Shown: positions 1 to 8,817, counted from the stretch's first letter. The stretch is DNA of 64,000 nucleotides from Nocardia speluncae NBRC 108251 (GCF_001613245.1 NZ_BDBZ01000002.1:372001-436000), one strand, 5' to 3'. Numbers and translations: made by a program. The notes: a model not told the origin generated them from the letters alone.

Positions 1-240
1 CCCACCCCGATCCGACCACCTTCTCCCGCCTCGACGAGCTCGGGCTCGCCGTCACCGGCCGGCGCCTCGAGCCCGAGCGCGCAGTCCTCGGATGCCCGGT
101 CGTCGTTCCCGACCGTTGTTCACCGCTGCGCTGTGCAGGGGACACCGCGCCCCGGCGCCTGGCCCACGACCGGCGGCCCACGGGCACTACGGGCCGGGCG
201 TACGGGCCGGGCGGGTCACGCCGATACTGCTCGCCGGCAT
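1..240 (+). pseudogene. Decayed N-terminal fragment of an ISL3-type transposase
   Basis: Reading the frame from base 3 gives HPDPTTFSRLDELGLAVTG, then RLEPERAVLGCPVVVPD and a Cys pair. This matches my memory of the conserved N-terminus of actinobacterial ISL3-family transposases, including the start of the zinc-binding Cys region. After about residue 45 the family pattern degrades: the second Cys pair and the expected WRPTT-type stretch are scrambled. The frame then stays open to a stop at 492-494 without recognisable content. The beginning lies outside the window. No inverted terminal repeat is visible, so this is a remnant and not a mobile element. Inferred from motif recall only. Confidence 0.65.
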
Positions 241-566
241 TTCGCTCCATACCGGACAGTCGTTCTTCCGCCGAGACGAACCGTGGACGCAGCACTGCCT
301 GTCCAGGACACGTGCACCGGCGTTGCGATCGAGACACGCCCCGCGCTGTCCAACGGGCCCCGGTGGCACACACACCACACTTGAATGTCTTTTCCGGGCG
401 CGGCCGGGCCTCCGAGGGGCGGCGTTCCACCATGACCCGGCTCACAGCGTCTGTACGCACGGCCCGGACTCCGCACCGTTTCCGACGCCGGTAGGACGAG
501 ATACGTCCGGCAGCCCCCGCGCCGGCTTCGCCCCGGGGACACGTCCGTCCGCCGGCACGGGCGCGA
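241..566. other. Intergenic, no supported gene
   Basis: Between the transposase remnant and the amidohydrolase stop codon I see only GC-biased open frames on both strands. None has a ribosome-binding site or family-like protein content. It may be further decayed insertion-sequence DNA, but nothing positive supports that. Confidence 0.4.
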
Positions 567-2165
567 TCACGCGGCGTAGATCGTGGCCCCCCGGTGCACG
601 GTGCGCAGGCAACGCGGCAGTTCGGCGTCAGGGGTCAACGGCGGAAGGCCCGGCACTCGCGAGCGCGGATCGGTGGACCACCGTTGCACTGAATCCGCTG
701 GTGCAGTGACCACGAGGTCATCTGCCTCCCAGACCGCATACGAGGCGGGCGCCCCGGGCACGAGTGTGCCGGACACACCGTCCCGGACGCCCCCTGCCCG
801 CCAGGCTCCCCGGGTGGCCGCGGCGAAGGCGGCACGGGGCGAGAGACCGTGGCCGGGGGTCCGGTGGTGCACGGCGGCCCGGATCGCTGCCCATGGCTCC
901 AACGCCGTGACCGGCGCATCGGAACCGATCGCCAGCGAGACCCCGGCCGCGGCCATGGCCGCGAACGGGTTCAGCGCCGCCGCCCGGGTCACCCCCAGGC
1001 GTTCGGCGTACATACCGTCGACTCCACCCCATTCGCGGTCGAACGCGGGCTGCACACTGGCGATGATTCCCCAGCGGGCAAGCGCTTCGATCCCGGGGCT
1101 GTCGAGCAGTTCGGCGTGTTCGACGCGGTGACCGCGGGCCGCGACGGCGGGCCCACCGAGTTCCGCAACAACCTGCTCGATCCCCGCGACGACCGCGTCC
1201 ATGGCCGCATCACCTATCGCGTGGAACCCGGCCTGCACTCCGGCTTCGGTGCAGGCGCGCACATGACCGGCGATCTGCGCGGCATCCAGGTAGGCGACGC
1301 CGGCTCCGGGCGCGTCCGAGTAGGGATCACGCAACCATGCCGTGTGTGAGCCCAGGGAACCGTCGACGAACAGGTCGCCGGCCAGTCCGTGCGCGCCGAG
1401 ATCGTGCAGCAGTTCACGCGCCTCGCCGGCGGTCCGTACGGCCTGCCCCCAGTACGCCCGCACCTGCACGCCGTGCTCGAAAGCGAGCAGTTCGCGCAGA
1501 TCGGTTTCTCCTTCTATATCGGGGCCGGCGCATTCGTGCACCGCGACCACCCCGCGCGCAGCCGCGAGATCCAGCGCCGTCCGCCGCGCCGCATCCCGCT
1601 GGTCCCGGCTGAGCAGAGCCCGCGCGGCTGCCCGCACCAGATGGTGGGCGTCCGCCCGGACCGGTTCCCCGGCCCGGTACCCGGCCGCGGCCGTCGACCC
1701 GGGGGTCATATCGAGCAGTGCCGAGGAAGCCACCGCCGAATGACTGTCGACCCGCGCCAGGTACACCGGACGACCGCGCGGCACGGCGGCGTCGATCTCG
1801 GCGACGGTCGGCGGCCGGCCTTCCGGCCAGCGCGTCTCGTCCCAGCCGTCGGCCAGGATCACCTCGTCGGGCCGATCCGCGGCGAACTTCGCCACCATGT
1901 CCAGGCACTGCGCGAGGGAGTTCGCCTCGGACAGGTCGAGCCCCGACCGTTGCAGTCCGTACGCGGTGGTGTGCATGTGCGGCTCGACGAATGCCGGGGT
2001 GACCAGCGCGCCGTCCAGGTCGATGACCTCGGCATCGGGATGCAGGGCCCGCCCCACGTGATCTGCGCCCAGCCACACCACTACACCGTCGGTGACCGCG
2101 AGCGCCGTGGCATCGGGTGCGCTCGCGCTGTAGATCCGACCTCCGACCAGCAGCTGCGTACTCAC
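567..2165 (-). CDS. YtcJ-like amidohydrolase (amidohydrolase_3 family)
   Basis: A metal-dependent amidohydrolase of about 532 residues, related to YtcJ/AepA-type enzymes that hydrolyse amide bonds in poorly defined substrates. The sequence has the N-terminal HxH metal motif (FVEPHMHTTAYG), SLGSHTAWL, HAIGDAAMDAV, HRVEHAELL and the late Asp motif IGSDAPV, the usual order for this TIM-barrel family. The chosen start is the GTG giving VSTQLLVGGRIYSA, which sets the beta-sandwich strand right at the N-terminus. An ATG 72 nt further upstream is possible but would add a low-complexity Arg/Ala stretch and run toward the divergent neighbour. It is probably cytoplasmic, since no signal peptide is visible. 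The substrate cannot be told from sequence. Confidence 0.85.
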   Translation of the reverse strand: MSTQLLVGGRIYSASAPDATALAVTDGVVVWLGADHVGRALHPDAEVIDLDGALVTPAFVEPHMHTTAYGLQRSGLDLSEANSLAQCLDMVAKFAADRPDEVILADGWDETRWPEGRPPTVAEIDAAVPRGRPVYLARVDSHSAVASSALLDMTPGSTAAAGYRAGEPVRADAHHLVRAAARALLSRDQRDAARRTALDLAAARGVVAVHECAGPDIEGETDLRELLAFEHGVQVRAYWGQAVRTAGEARELLHDLGAHGLAGDLFVDGSLGSHTAWLRDPYSDAPGAGVAYLDAAQIAGHVRACTEAGVQAGFHAIGDAAMDAVVAGIEQVVAELGGPAVAARGHRVEHAELLDSPGIEALARWGIIASVQPAFDREWGGVDGMYAERLGVTRAAALNPFAAMAAAGVSLAIGSDAPVTALEPWAAIRAAVHHRTPGHGLSPRAAFAAATRGAWRAGGVRDGVSGTLVPGAPASYAVWEADDLVVTAPADSVQRWSTDPRSRVPGLPPLTPDAELPRCLRTVHRGATIYAA

Positions 2166-2250
2166 GGTGGACCAGTCTGCCGCACCCGCCCGCGCCCGGT
2201 GCGACCGGTCACGCCCCGCACTCGGCCGGTCGTCCAATTACCCTGCGTAC

Positions 2251-2664
2251 ATGACCAACACGCTCGGTGCGGTCGGCACCGCCGACTATGTTCTGCTCAC
2301 CACGTTCCGCAAGGACGGCACTCCCGTGCCGACCCCGCTGTGGGCAGTGGCCGAGGAAGGCAAGCTGTACGTCTGGACCGTCACCGATTCCTGGAAGGTC
2401 AAGCGCCTGCGCCGCAACCCCGAGGTGACCATGCAGCCCTGCGATTACAAGGGGAAACCGCACGGCGAGGTGGTCCACGGCACCGGCCGCATCCTGGACG
2501 CGTCCGGCAGCGAGCATGTGCGGAAGTTGATCCGCCGCAAGTACCGGTTTTCGGGTCCACTGGTTGTACTGGGCAGTACGCTGCGCCGCGGGAAGACGGG
2601 CACGGTCGGTATCGAGCTGACCCTTCGGACCGATGCGCCCGCCGATCAGCCGACTCGGGACTGA
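2251..2664 (+). CDS. PPOX-class F420-dependent oxidoreductase
   Basis: A 137-residue split beta-barrel protein of the pyridoxamine-phosphate-oxidase-like superfamily, in the actinobacterial subfamily that generally binds F420 rather than FMN. It opens YVLLTTFRKDGTPVPTPLWA and continues with SWKVKRLRRNPEVTMQPCD, the two signatures of this subfamily (barrel strand and cofactor-phosphate-binding Lys/Arg region). The start ATG leaves an 85-nt divergent spacer to the amidohydrolase. A paralogue of the same subfamily lies at 48365-48775. The substrate is unknown, and F420 binding is inferred from family. Confidence 0.85.
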   Translation: MTNTLGAVGTADYVLLTTFRKDGTPVPTPLWAVAEEGKLYVWTVTDSWKVKRLRRNPEVTMQPCDYKGKPHGEVVHGTGRILDASGSEHVRKLIRRKYRFSGPLVVLGSTLRRGKTGTVGIELTLRTDAPADQPTRD

Positions 2665-2667
2665 CCG

Positions 2668-2692
2668 GGCATGGGACCGGCCCGGTCATGCC
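2668..2692 (+). terminator. Hairpin just after PPOX stop
   Basis: GGCATG and ACCGG pair with CCGGT and CATGCC around a one-base centre with a two-base bulge, 3 nt after the stop codon of the PPOX gene. There is no T-tract, which is common for high-GC actinobacterial terminators. Confidence 0.45.
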
Positions 2693-2869
2693 GCCGTATC
2701 TTCGCCGAAACGCCGGCGGTCCTCGGGAGACCGATTCAGCCGGCGTGACCTCCGGCAGGCCCGCTCACCGCTCCTCTTCCGCTGTGCACGGCGAAGCGAA
2801 CGGTGGCGAGTCGGGTAGCTGCCGGACCGACCCCTGATCGCCCCGGCTATTCGTCGATAGTGCCGACGT

Positions 2870-3598
2870 TCACTGTCCCTCGTGGTCCAGCCAGGAGGTG
2901 AGAGCATCGGCGGCATCGAGCTCGGTAGCCAGTTCCGCTCGTTCGGACTCGGTCAGCGACAGAGCCGCCAGATCGGCGCGACGCGCATCGGCTTTGGCCG
3001 GGTTTTTCAGCGCCACGGCCAGTTCGGCGAGCGCTGCATAGGCCCGAGCCCGGTCGATCCGGCTCGCGTCGGCCCCGTGGCGGCGCAGCCCGGCCTCGAG
3101 CGCCCGTTCCGCGGCTGCGTCGTCGATCTTGTAATCCCGCAGGATGCGGGCGTTGTCGAGAACCTTCGCCAAACCGGACAGCTCGGCCGAGCCGCCGTAG
3201 TCGACCGCATCGTCCGGTTCGTCCGCCTGGATGTAGGTGATCCAATTGCCGTCCGGGTCGACCGCACTGAACCGGGTTTGTCCCGGCCGGAACCGCGTGA
3301 TGCGTGCGTCGCCCTTGGCGGGAACCTTCCCATACCGTTCCCGGAGCGCCGCGGTGAAATCGCGGTGCCGACCCGCCACATCGTCCACCATGATCAGGCA
3401 CCCACCCGTTTCCTGTGCTTGCCGCTCGTGCCCGTTGGCCGCCCCGTAGTAGTGGATCTCGCAGTCGTGTGCCCGTAGCGCGCCATAGACATAGGGCTTG
3501 TGCTGTTCGTGCGTGACCGTGTACCCGAGCATGCGCCAGAACTCCAGGGTGCGGGCCAGATCGTGGGTGGACATAACGGGGACAGCGGTATCGCCCAT
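2870..3598 (-). CDS. VOC (glyoxalase/bleomycin-resistance) family protein
   Basis: A 242-residue cytoplasmic protein. The first ~125 residues form one vicinal-oxygen-chelate module (VPVMSTHDLARTLEFWRMLGY at the start, AVDPDGNWITYIQ at the end). The remainder is a charged helical extension rich in Ala, Arg and Glu that is not part of the VOC fold. Such proteins bind or modify small hydrophobic compounds, but no substrate can be deduced. It is divergent from a PadR-family regulator across a perfect inverted repeat, so repression by that regulator is a reasonable inference. The ATG has a GGAGG-like stretch (complement of ccctcc) directly upstream. Confidence 0.8.
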   Translation of the reverse strand: MGDTAVPVMSTHDLARTLEFWRMLGYTVTHEQHKPYVYGALRAHDCEIHYYGAANGHERQAQETGGCLIMVDDVAGRHRDFTAALRERYGKVPAKGDARITRFRPGQTRFSAVDPDGNWITYIQADEPDDAVDYGGSAELSGLAKVLDNARILRDYKIDDAAAERALEAGLRRHGADASRIDRARAYAALAELAVALKNPAKADARRADLAALSLTESERAELATELDAADALTSWLDHEGQ

Positions 3599-3611
3599 GG
3601 GAACCCTCCAA

Positions 3612-3669
3612 TAATCAATTTTGACTACCCGAAGATAGTGGCGACCCGCCTAGTAGTCAAAATTGATTA
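3612..3669. promoter_or_regulatory. Putative PadR operator: perfect 16-bp inverted repeat
   Basis: TAATCAATTTTGACTA (3612-3627) is repeated as its exact reverse complement TAGTCAAAATTGATTA (3654-3669) with 26 bp between. Each arm contains the inner dyad TCAA-N2-TTGA. It is strikingly AT-rich for this genome and lies between the VOC gene and the divergent PadR gene. PadR proteins often autoregulate and repress the divergent neighbour from such sites. Binding itself is inferred. Confidence 0.75.
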
Positions 3670-3700
3670 CCGTACTGTTCCGATGACGGAAGGAGTGCCG

Positions 3701-4273
3701 ATGTCGGCGGTACGGCTACTGGTTCTGGGAGTAACGCGTCGGTACCAGCCGACCCACGGCTACGCGGTCCGCCGCGAACTGCTGTCCTGGCGAGCGGATA
3801 CCTGGACCAATGTGCAGCCCGGCTCCATCTACCACGCCATCAAGCAACTCACCCAGGAAGGCAAACTGCACACCCTCGGCACCGAAGGCGGTGGACGCGG
3901 GCCGGGCCGCACCCTTTTCGAACTCACCCCGACCGGCGAAATCGAATTCTTCGAACGCCTCGACGCCGCGCTCACCAGCGTCGATATGGAAGAACTCGGG
4001 GCCGGCATCGCCTTCATGGACGCACTCCCCCGCGCCGAGGTGGTCGCCAGACTCGAAGAACAACGCGCCCGCAGCGAAACCATCCGCACGGATTTGCTCG
4101 CCATGATCGCCGACTACCCCGGCCGGCACGAACCTCCGCACTTCCCCGACCTACTCGAACTGTGGAGCGGTGTCTTCGACAACCTCACCGGCTGGACCTC
4201 GGGTGTGCTCGACCGACTGGAACGCGGCGAGTATGCGCTGTCCGACGAGGAAGTCCCACGCACCGGCTCTTGA
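3701..4273 (+). CDS. PadR-family transcriptional regulator
   Basis: A 190-residue regulator. The N-terminal winged helix contains the PadR hallmarks THGYAVRREL, then VQPGSIYHAIKQLTQEGKL (recognition helix and wing), followed by a GRGPGRTLFELTPTG wing. A helical C-terminal dimerisation region follows. The start ATG sits behind a clear GGAAGGAG at 3688-3695. A second in-frame ATG at 3683 precedes that ribosome-binding site and is less likely. The inverted repeat at 3612-3669 is probably its operator, controlling itself and the VOC gene. Confidence 0.9.
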   Translation: MSAVRLLVLGVTRRYQPTHGYAVRRELLSWRADTWTNVQPGSIYHAIKQLTQEGKLHTLGTEGGGRGPGRTLFELTPTGEIEFFERLDAALTSVDMEELGAGIAFMDALPRAEVVARLEEQRARSETIRTDLLAMIADYPGRHEPPHFPDLLELWSGVFDNLTGWTSGVLDRLERGEYALSDEEVPRTGS

Positions 4274-4402
4274 GCGCGCGGACCGGTCCGGACGTTGATT
4301 CGGCACCGCAGCGCGGACCGGAATACACCTGGGTCACCGAAGTATTACCGGCCGAGGCCACACGAAACCGAAGTAAGCTGCCGGCCAGGTCGGCGCCGCT
4401 GA

Positions 4403-4924
4403 TCAGCTGCGCGGACCTGCATCGAAACCGTCGGCGGAAACCACGCGCTTCTCCAGCGCGATCGCCGAGCGCGCCGGCTCATCGGTGTACCACTCATCGA
4501 CTACAACGCCGTCGACGATATCGGCGTCCACGACCGTCCCATACTGCCGAGGCATGGTCGCGGCGAGCTTGGCGACCCGGCGGGCGGCCACGGCGGCGAG
4601 TACCGGACGGAACAGCGCGCGGGTGGGCGGAAGCAGCATGAGCAGTCCCACCACCGAGCTGACCAGGCCGGGGACGAACATGAGGACGCTGCCGAATGCC
4701 ACCAACGCACCGTCGGCGACCGCGGCACCCGGGGTGATCTCCGCGCGGGAGGCGCGGCGGAACTGTTCACCCACTCGACGCCACTGGGAGCCGAGCAGCA
4801 GCATGCCCGCGGCAGAGCTGGCGATGAGCAGCAGGATCGCCGGAACCGCACCGAGCCAGGAGACGGCGGCGGCGAAAACAGCGATCTCGACGACGAGATA
4901 GGCGATGAAGCCGAGGACGGGCAT
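4403..4924 (-). CDS. fxsA: FxsA-family membrane protein
   Basis: A 173-residue inner-membrane protein of the FxsA family, whose E. coli member affects phage T7 exclusion by F plasmids. The first two hydrophobic segments (LGFIAYLVVEIAVFAAAVSW and AVPAILLLIASSAAGMLLLG) are followed by QWRRV, a third and fourth segment (FGSVLMFVPGLVSS, VVGLLMLLPPTRALFRP) and a polar acidic tail. These features match FxsA. The ATG start is followed at once by the first membrane helix. It lies 64 nt downstream of the response regulator stop and could share that transcript. Confidence 0.85.
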   Translation of the reverse strand: MPVLGFIAYLVVEIAVFAAAVSWLGAVPAILLLIASSAAGMLLLGSQWRRVGEQFRRASRAEITPGAAVADGALVAFGSVLMFVPGLVSSVVGLLMLLPPTRALFRPVLAAVAARRVAKLAATMPRQYGTVVDADIVDGVVVDEWYTDEPARSAIALEKRVVSADGFDAGPRS

Positions 4925-4988
4925 GGGCGAACCTTTCGGTCGGACTACCCGTACAACGCACGAGATGTCCGTTTTGCTCCCGGCGCCC

Positions 4989-5657
4989 TCAACCGCCGGG
5001 CCGGACCAACCCGGTTTCGTAGGCCAGCACCACCGCCTGGACACGGTCGCGCAGGTCCAGTTTGGTCAGCACCCGGCCGACATGGGTTTTGACCGTCGCC
5101 TCGGACAGGAACAACCGGCCCGCGATTTCCGCGTTCGACCGGCCCGCAGCGATTTCTTCCAGCACTTCCCGTTCCCGCGCGGTGAGGACATCCAGGACCG
5201 AAGGATCGCGGGACGGCGCGGGCTGTTCCGCGATCAGGCGGTCGAGCAGGCGTTTGGTGACCTTCGGCGAAACCACCGCATCCCCGGCCGCGACGCTGCG
5301 GATGGCGGAGACCAGGTCCTCGGGCGGGGTGTCCTTGAGCAGGAACCCGCTGGCCCCGGCGCGCAGCGCGCCCAATGCGTGCTCGTCGAGGTCGAACGTC
5401 GTCATCACCAGCACCCGGGTGCCCTGTCCGGCCTCGAGGATCCGGCCGGTGGCGGTGACGCCGTCGACCACCGGCATCCGGACGTCCATCAGCACGATAT
5501 CCGGTTTCAGTTCAGCGGCTCGGCTGATGGCGGTGGCCCCGTTCTCGGCCTCGCCGACCACTTCGAGATCGGGATGCGCGCCGAGCACCATCTTCAGGCC
5601 GACACGCATCAGTTCCTGGTCGTCCACGACGAGCACGGTGATCGGCACGGACACCAA
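4989..5657 (-). CDS. LuxR/NarL-family response regulator
   Basis: A 222-residue response regulator. The receiver domain (residues ~6-125) has the acidic pair at D12-D13, the phosphoacceptor Asp58 in LMDVRMP, Thr in MTTFD and the Lys in LLKDTPP. The C-terminal LuxR helix-turn-helix (LTAREREVLEEIAAGRSN...SEATVKTHVGRVLTKL) binds DNA. The first in-frame start is a TTG at 5655-5657, and GTG codons 3 and 9 nt further in are alternatives. It lies 18 nt downstream of its partner histidine kinase, so the two are almost certainly co-transcribed. The signal is unknown. Confidence 0.93.
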   Translation of the reverse strand: MVSVPITVLVVDDQELMRVGLKMVLGAHPDLEVVGEAENGATAISRAAELKPDIVLMDVRMPVVDGVTATGRILEAGQGTRVLVMTTFDLDEHALGALRAGASGFLLKDTPPEDLVSAIRSVAAGDAVVSPKVTKRLLDRLIAEQPAPSRDPSVLDVLTAREREVLEEIAAGRSNAEIAGRLFLSEATVKTHVGRVLTKLDLRDRVQAVVLAYETGLVRPGG

Positions 5658-5675
5658 TGTAGTGGGGGCAGCCGG

Positions 5676-6845
5676 TTATTCCGTATCCGGTGCGGCCAGC
5701 GGGATCCGGGCATGCACTCGCCACACCCCCTCCGCGGTACGGCCGGCTTCCAGACTGCCGCCGAGCACCGCCATCCGTTCCCGCATTCCGGCCAATCCGA
5801 GACCGCTGCCCTGGATCCGTGCCTCGGGGTGCACCGGCACCCCACCGGAGTCGGTGACCTCGACGTCGACATCGCCGGTATGCCGGTGGACCCGGACCCA
5901 TGCCTTCGGATGGGCTCCGGCATGCCGGAGGGTGTTGGTCAGCGCTTCCTGCACGATGCGGTGCACGCCCAGCCCGACCTCGGGGGCGAGATCGTCCAGT
6001 TCACCCGAGAGCTCCAGCTCGACGGCCAGACCGGCGTCGCGCATGAGTTGCGCCACTTTCGCCAGACCGGCTGTGCCGTGCTGAGGCACCTGATCGGGTG
6101 CGTGTTCGGTGCGTAACAGTGCAACAGTGCGGCGCAGCTCACGCAACGCCTCCCGCCCGGTGCCCGCAATGGTCACCAGAGCCTGTTCGGTGGTGTCGGG
6201 GGCGGTGCGCAACGCATAGCGGGCGCCGTCGGCTTGGACGATCATCACGCTCACCGCATGCGCCACCACATCGTGCAGCTCGCGGGCGATGCGGGTGCGC
6301 TCGGCCGACACCGCGTCGTGCGCACGGCGCTCCCGTTCGGACTCGGCGACGGCATGCCGGGCCGCCACCTCGGCGTCGTAAGCGCGCCGGGCGCCTGCGA
6401 ACTCGGCCAGCACCCAGCAGAAGGCGAAGTAGATACCCACGAAGGCCAGATCGCTGAGTTTGAATCCGGTCACCACCGCCATCCCGTAAGCGGTATCGGC
6501 GACCAGGGCCAGCGCGTACCAGAATCCTTCGCGGCGACCCACATACGCCACCAGCGTGTACAGCATGATCCCGTGTCCGAGCAGCGCCGCGTGCACCGTA
6601 GGATCACCGACGATATAGCCGATGGTGCTGGTGCAGAACGACAGCACCATGAAGGTCACCGCCATCGCCCGCGGATAGACCCGCCGCAAGGCGATCGGCA
6701 ACGGGACCAGCACGGAGAACACCAGGAACGCGGCCGGGTTCGTGCTGTCGCGGGCGATCACCAGATCGAGGATCAGCAGTAACAGTGCGAGTGTCGAATC
6801 GGCGACGACAGGTTTGTCTCGAAGCCACAGGCTGAACCGGCGCAC
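5676..6845 (-). CDS. Sensor histidine kinase (NarL-type, HisKA_3)
   Basis: A 389-residue membrane sensor kinase. Residues ~15-150 form about five to six hydrophobic segments without a large extracytoplasmic domain, typical of intramembrane-sensing kinases. A coiled linker leads to the HisKA_3 dimerisation helix with the phospho-His in ARELHDVVAHAVSV (H191). The C-terminal HATPase domain has VQEALTNTLRHA (N box) and GSGLGLAGMRERM (G box). The start is GTG. It phosphorylates the adjacent response regulator, and the output genes are unknown. Confidence 0.93.
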   Translation of the reverse strand: MRRFSLWLRDKPVVADSTLALLLLILDLVIARDSTNPAAFLVFSVLVPLPIALRRVYPRAMAVTFMVLSFCTSTIGYIVGDPTVHAALLGHGIMLYTLVAYVGRREGFWYALALVADTAYGMAVVTGFKLSDLAFVGIYFAFCWVLAEFAGARRAYDAEVAARHAVAESERERRAHDAVSAERTRIARELHDVVAHAVSVMIVQADGARYALRTAPDTTEQALVTIAGTGREALRELRRTVALLRTEHAPDQVPQHGTAGLAKVAQLMRDAGLAVELELSGELDDLAPEVGLGVHRIVQEALTNTLRHAGAHPKAWVRVHRHTGDVDVEVTDSGGVPVHPEARIQGSGLGLAGMRERMAVLGGSLEAGRTAEGVWRVHARIPLAAPDTE

Positions 6846-7040
6846 CCGACCAGCCTAGAGCCGAGACGCCGGCCGGCTGCCGCAGCCGTGTCCACACCCC
6901 CCCCGGGCACGGATTACCGCCACCGAGCTGCCGAGCTGGTGCCGGGCCCCTCCCCGTAGGCCCGGCTGTATATCCTCGCTTGTCGTGCGCTCATCATCTC
7001 CGCTGGTCATTCTCCCTTTTGCCACCAACAGCCCGTACGC

Positions 7041-7811
7041 ATGATGGATGTGACCGACTGGGTGGTGCTGCTGTCCGCGGCGACAGCCGCCGGCTGGGTC
7101 GACGCAGTGGTGGGTGGCGGGGGCTTGATCGTGCTGCCGACGTTGCTGCTGGTGGTGCCCGGTATCGCGCCGCAGACTGCACTGGGGACCAATAAACTCG
7201 CCGCGGTGGCGGGTACCGCGACCGCGGCGGTCACCTTCGCCCGCAAGGTTCCGCTGCAGTGGCGGCTGCTGGTTCCGGCCGCGGTGCTGGCGGCGATCAC
7301 CGCGGCGGCGGGCGCGGCAGCGGTCTCGTTGATCGATCGCGACCTGTTCATCCCGATCGTGCTGGTGGTGCTGGTGGGGGTGGTGGTTTTCGTCACGGCC
7401 CGGCCGTCGATCGGTATCACCCTGGCGACCCACCCGCCGTCGCGCCGCAAAGCGATACTGGTGATCGCACTGGCCGCCGGACTGATCGGCGCCTACGACG
7501 GCCTGCTCGGCCCGGGGACGGGAACCTTCCTCATCATCACGTTCGCGACCCTGCTGGGTACCGAATTCGTGCGCGCCGCCGCGATGGCGAAGGTGATCAA
7601 CTGCGGGTCGAATATCGGTGCGCTGATTTTCTTCGGATTCACCGGCCATGTGTTGTGGGCGCTGGGTGCGGCCATGGCCGTCGCCAATATTGCGGGGGCA
7701 GTGATGGGGTCGAGAATGGCGCTGGCCCGGGGGGCGGAATTCGTTCGTATGGTGCTGCTCGTGGTCGTGGTGGTGATGGTGATCCGGCTGGGTTGGCAGC
7801 AGTTCGGCTGA
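7041..7811 (+). CDS. TSUP/TauE-SafE family transporter
   Basis: A 256-residue integral membrane protein of the TSUP (sulfite exporter TauE/SafE, DUF81) family. The repeated motif GxVDAVVGGGGLIVLPTLLL near the N-terminus and GAYDGLLGPGTGTFLI in the second half mark the two pseudo-symmetric halves, each with about four membrane helices. Members move sulfite, sulfoacetate or other small organic anions, and the substrate here is unknown. Two consecutive codons (ATG ATG at 7041) are possible starts. No regulator or sulfur-metabolism gene is adjacent. Confidence 0.85.
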   Translation: MMDVTDWVVLLSAATAAGWVDAVVGGGGLIVLPTLLLVVPGIAPQTALGTNKLAAVAGTATAAVTFARKVPLQWRLLVPAAVLAAITAAAGAAAVSLIDRDLFIPIVLVVLVGVVVFVTARPSIGITLATHPPSRRKAILVIALAAGLIGAYDGLLGPGTGTFLIITFATLLGTEFVRAAAMAKVINCGSNIGALIFFGFTGHVLWALGAAMAVANIAGAVMGSRMALARGAEFVRMVLLVVVVVMVIRLGWQQFG

Positions 7812-7843
7812 GCCCTGCATTCCCGGCCGGTCACCCGATCCGA

Positions 7844-8710
7844 TCACACAGCGGGACGGACCGGCCGGGCCGGAGTCTCCTGATGAGCGTGTTTCCCTGC
7901 TGCCTCGGCGACCGCCGCCGTCACCCGCTTCGCAATTCGGGCCACCAGGGTGCGTGGCCGTCGCGGCATCAGGTGCGCGGCCGCGAAGTTCTGGCGGCCG
8001 GGAACGATATAGCCCTTGTTACGCGCCAGAGCCCGCAACGACGCTTGCACGACTTCGGCCGCCGTGCCCATCGAGCCGGTTACGGCAGCATCGCGGGTGC
8101 CCACGACCTCGAAGAATCCGGTTTCGGTGGGACCTGGGCACACCGCGAGCACCTTGATACCGCGATCGCGGTATTCGCTCCACAGCGCCAGACTGAAATT
8201 GAGCACAAAAGCTTTACCCGCGGCATAGGTCGCGAAGTACGGGGCGGGTTGTAACGCCGCAGTGGACGCGATGTTGATCACTTCCCCGCGCCCACGCGCC
8301 ACCATAGCCGGGACCAGCCGGTGGGTAAGACCCTCCAGCGCAACAACATTGACCATCAGCTGGCCGTGGTCTGTTTCGGCGGCAATATCTTCGTACCGGC
8401 CCGCGCTGCCGAAGCCGGCATTGTTGACGAGCACGTCGACCGAAAGACCTCGCGCGGCAAGCTCGGTCACGACCCGTTCGGCGGCCCCTGGTTCGGCCAG
8501 ATCCTGAACGACCACCTCGACTTCGACACCATGCCTGCCGCGCAATTCGGCGGCCAGCGATTCCAGACGAGCTGCCGAGCGTGCGACGAGGACGAGATCG
8601 TGCCCCCGGACAGCGAGTGCGGCGGCGAACTCGGCCCCGATTCCCGACGAGGCGCCGGTGACGAGAGCGGTTCCGGTCGGCCGCTCGATATCGGACTCTT
8701 TCGATTTCAT
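7844..8710 (-). CDS. Short-chain dehydrogenase/reductase
   Basis: A classical SDR of ~288 residues: the cofactor loop TGASSGIGAEFA, NNAGFGSAG, INIASTAAL (catalytic Ser) and the active-site Tyr-x3-Lys in YAAGK. The length and the loop after PGPTETGFF resemble the DltE-like family of general oxidoreductases. The ATG at 8710 is used here, and a GTG 9 nt upstream is equally open. It is divergent from a TetR regulator over a perfect palindrome and is the probable target of that repressor. The substrate is unknown. Confidence 0.88.
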   Translation of the reverse strand: MKSKESDIERPTGTALVTGASSGIGAEFAAALAVRGHDLVLVARSAARLESLAAELRGRHGVEVEVVVQDLAEPGAAERVVTELAARGLSVDVLVNNAGFGSAGRYEDIAAETDHGQLMVNVVALEGLTHRLVPAMVARGRGEVINIASTAALQPAPYFATYAAGKAFVLNFSLALWSEYRDRGIKVLAVCPGPTETGFFEVVGTRDAAVTGSMGTAAEVVQASLRALARNKGYIVPGRQNFAAAHLMPRRPRTLVARIAKRVTAAVAEAAGKHAHQETPARPVRPAV

Positions 8711-8737
8711 GCACTTCACAGTAACAGTTCATCCACG

Positions 8738-8761
8738 ATCTGCAACACAAATGTTGCAGAT
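8738..8761. promoter_or_regulatory. Putative TetR operator palindrome
   Basis: ATCTGCAACA and TGTTGCAGAT form perfect 10-bp arms around CAAA between the SDR gene and the TetR gene. The size and symmetry suit a TetR dimer. A TGTAGACTA-like AT-rich stretch follows toward the TetR gene and may be its promoter. Confidence 0.7.
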
Positions 8762-8817
8762 ACCATCTGACTTGCTTCCGCTATGTAGACTATTTGCAAT
8801 TCCGCTGAGAGGAGCCC

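Noticed and set aside
3500..3700. N-terminal extension of the PadR gene at 3701
   Set aside because: The frame is open upstream, but it would cross the inverted-repeat operator and the antisense VOC start. The ribosome site GGAAGGAG fits ATG 3701.
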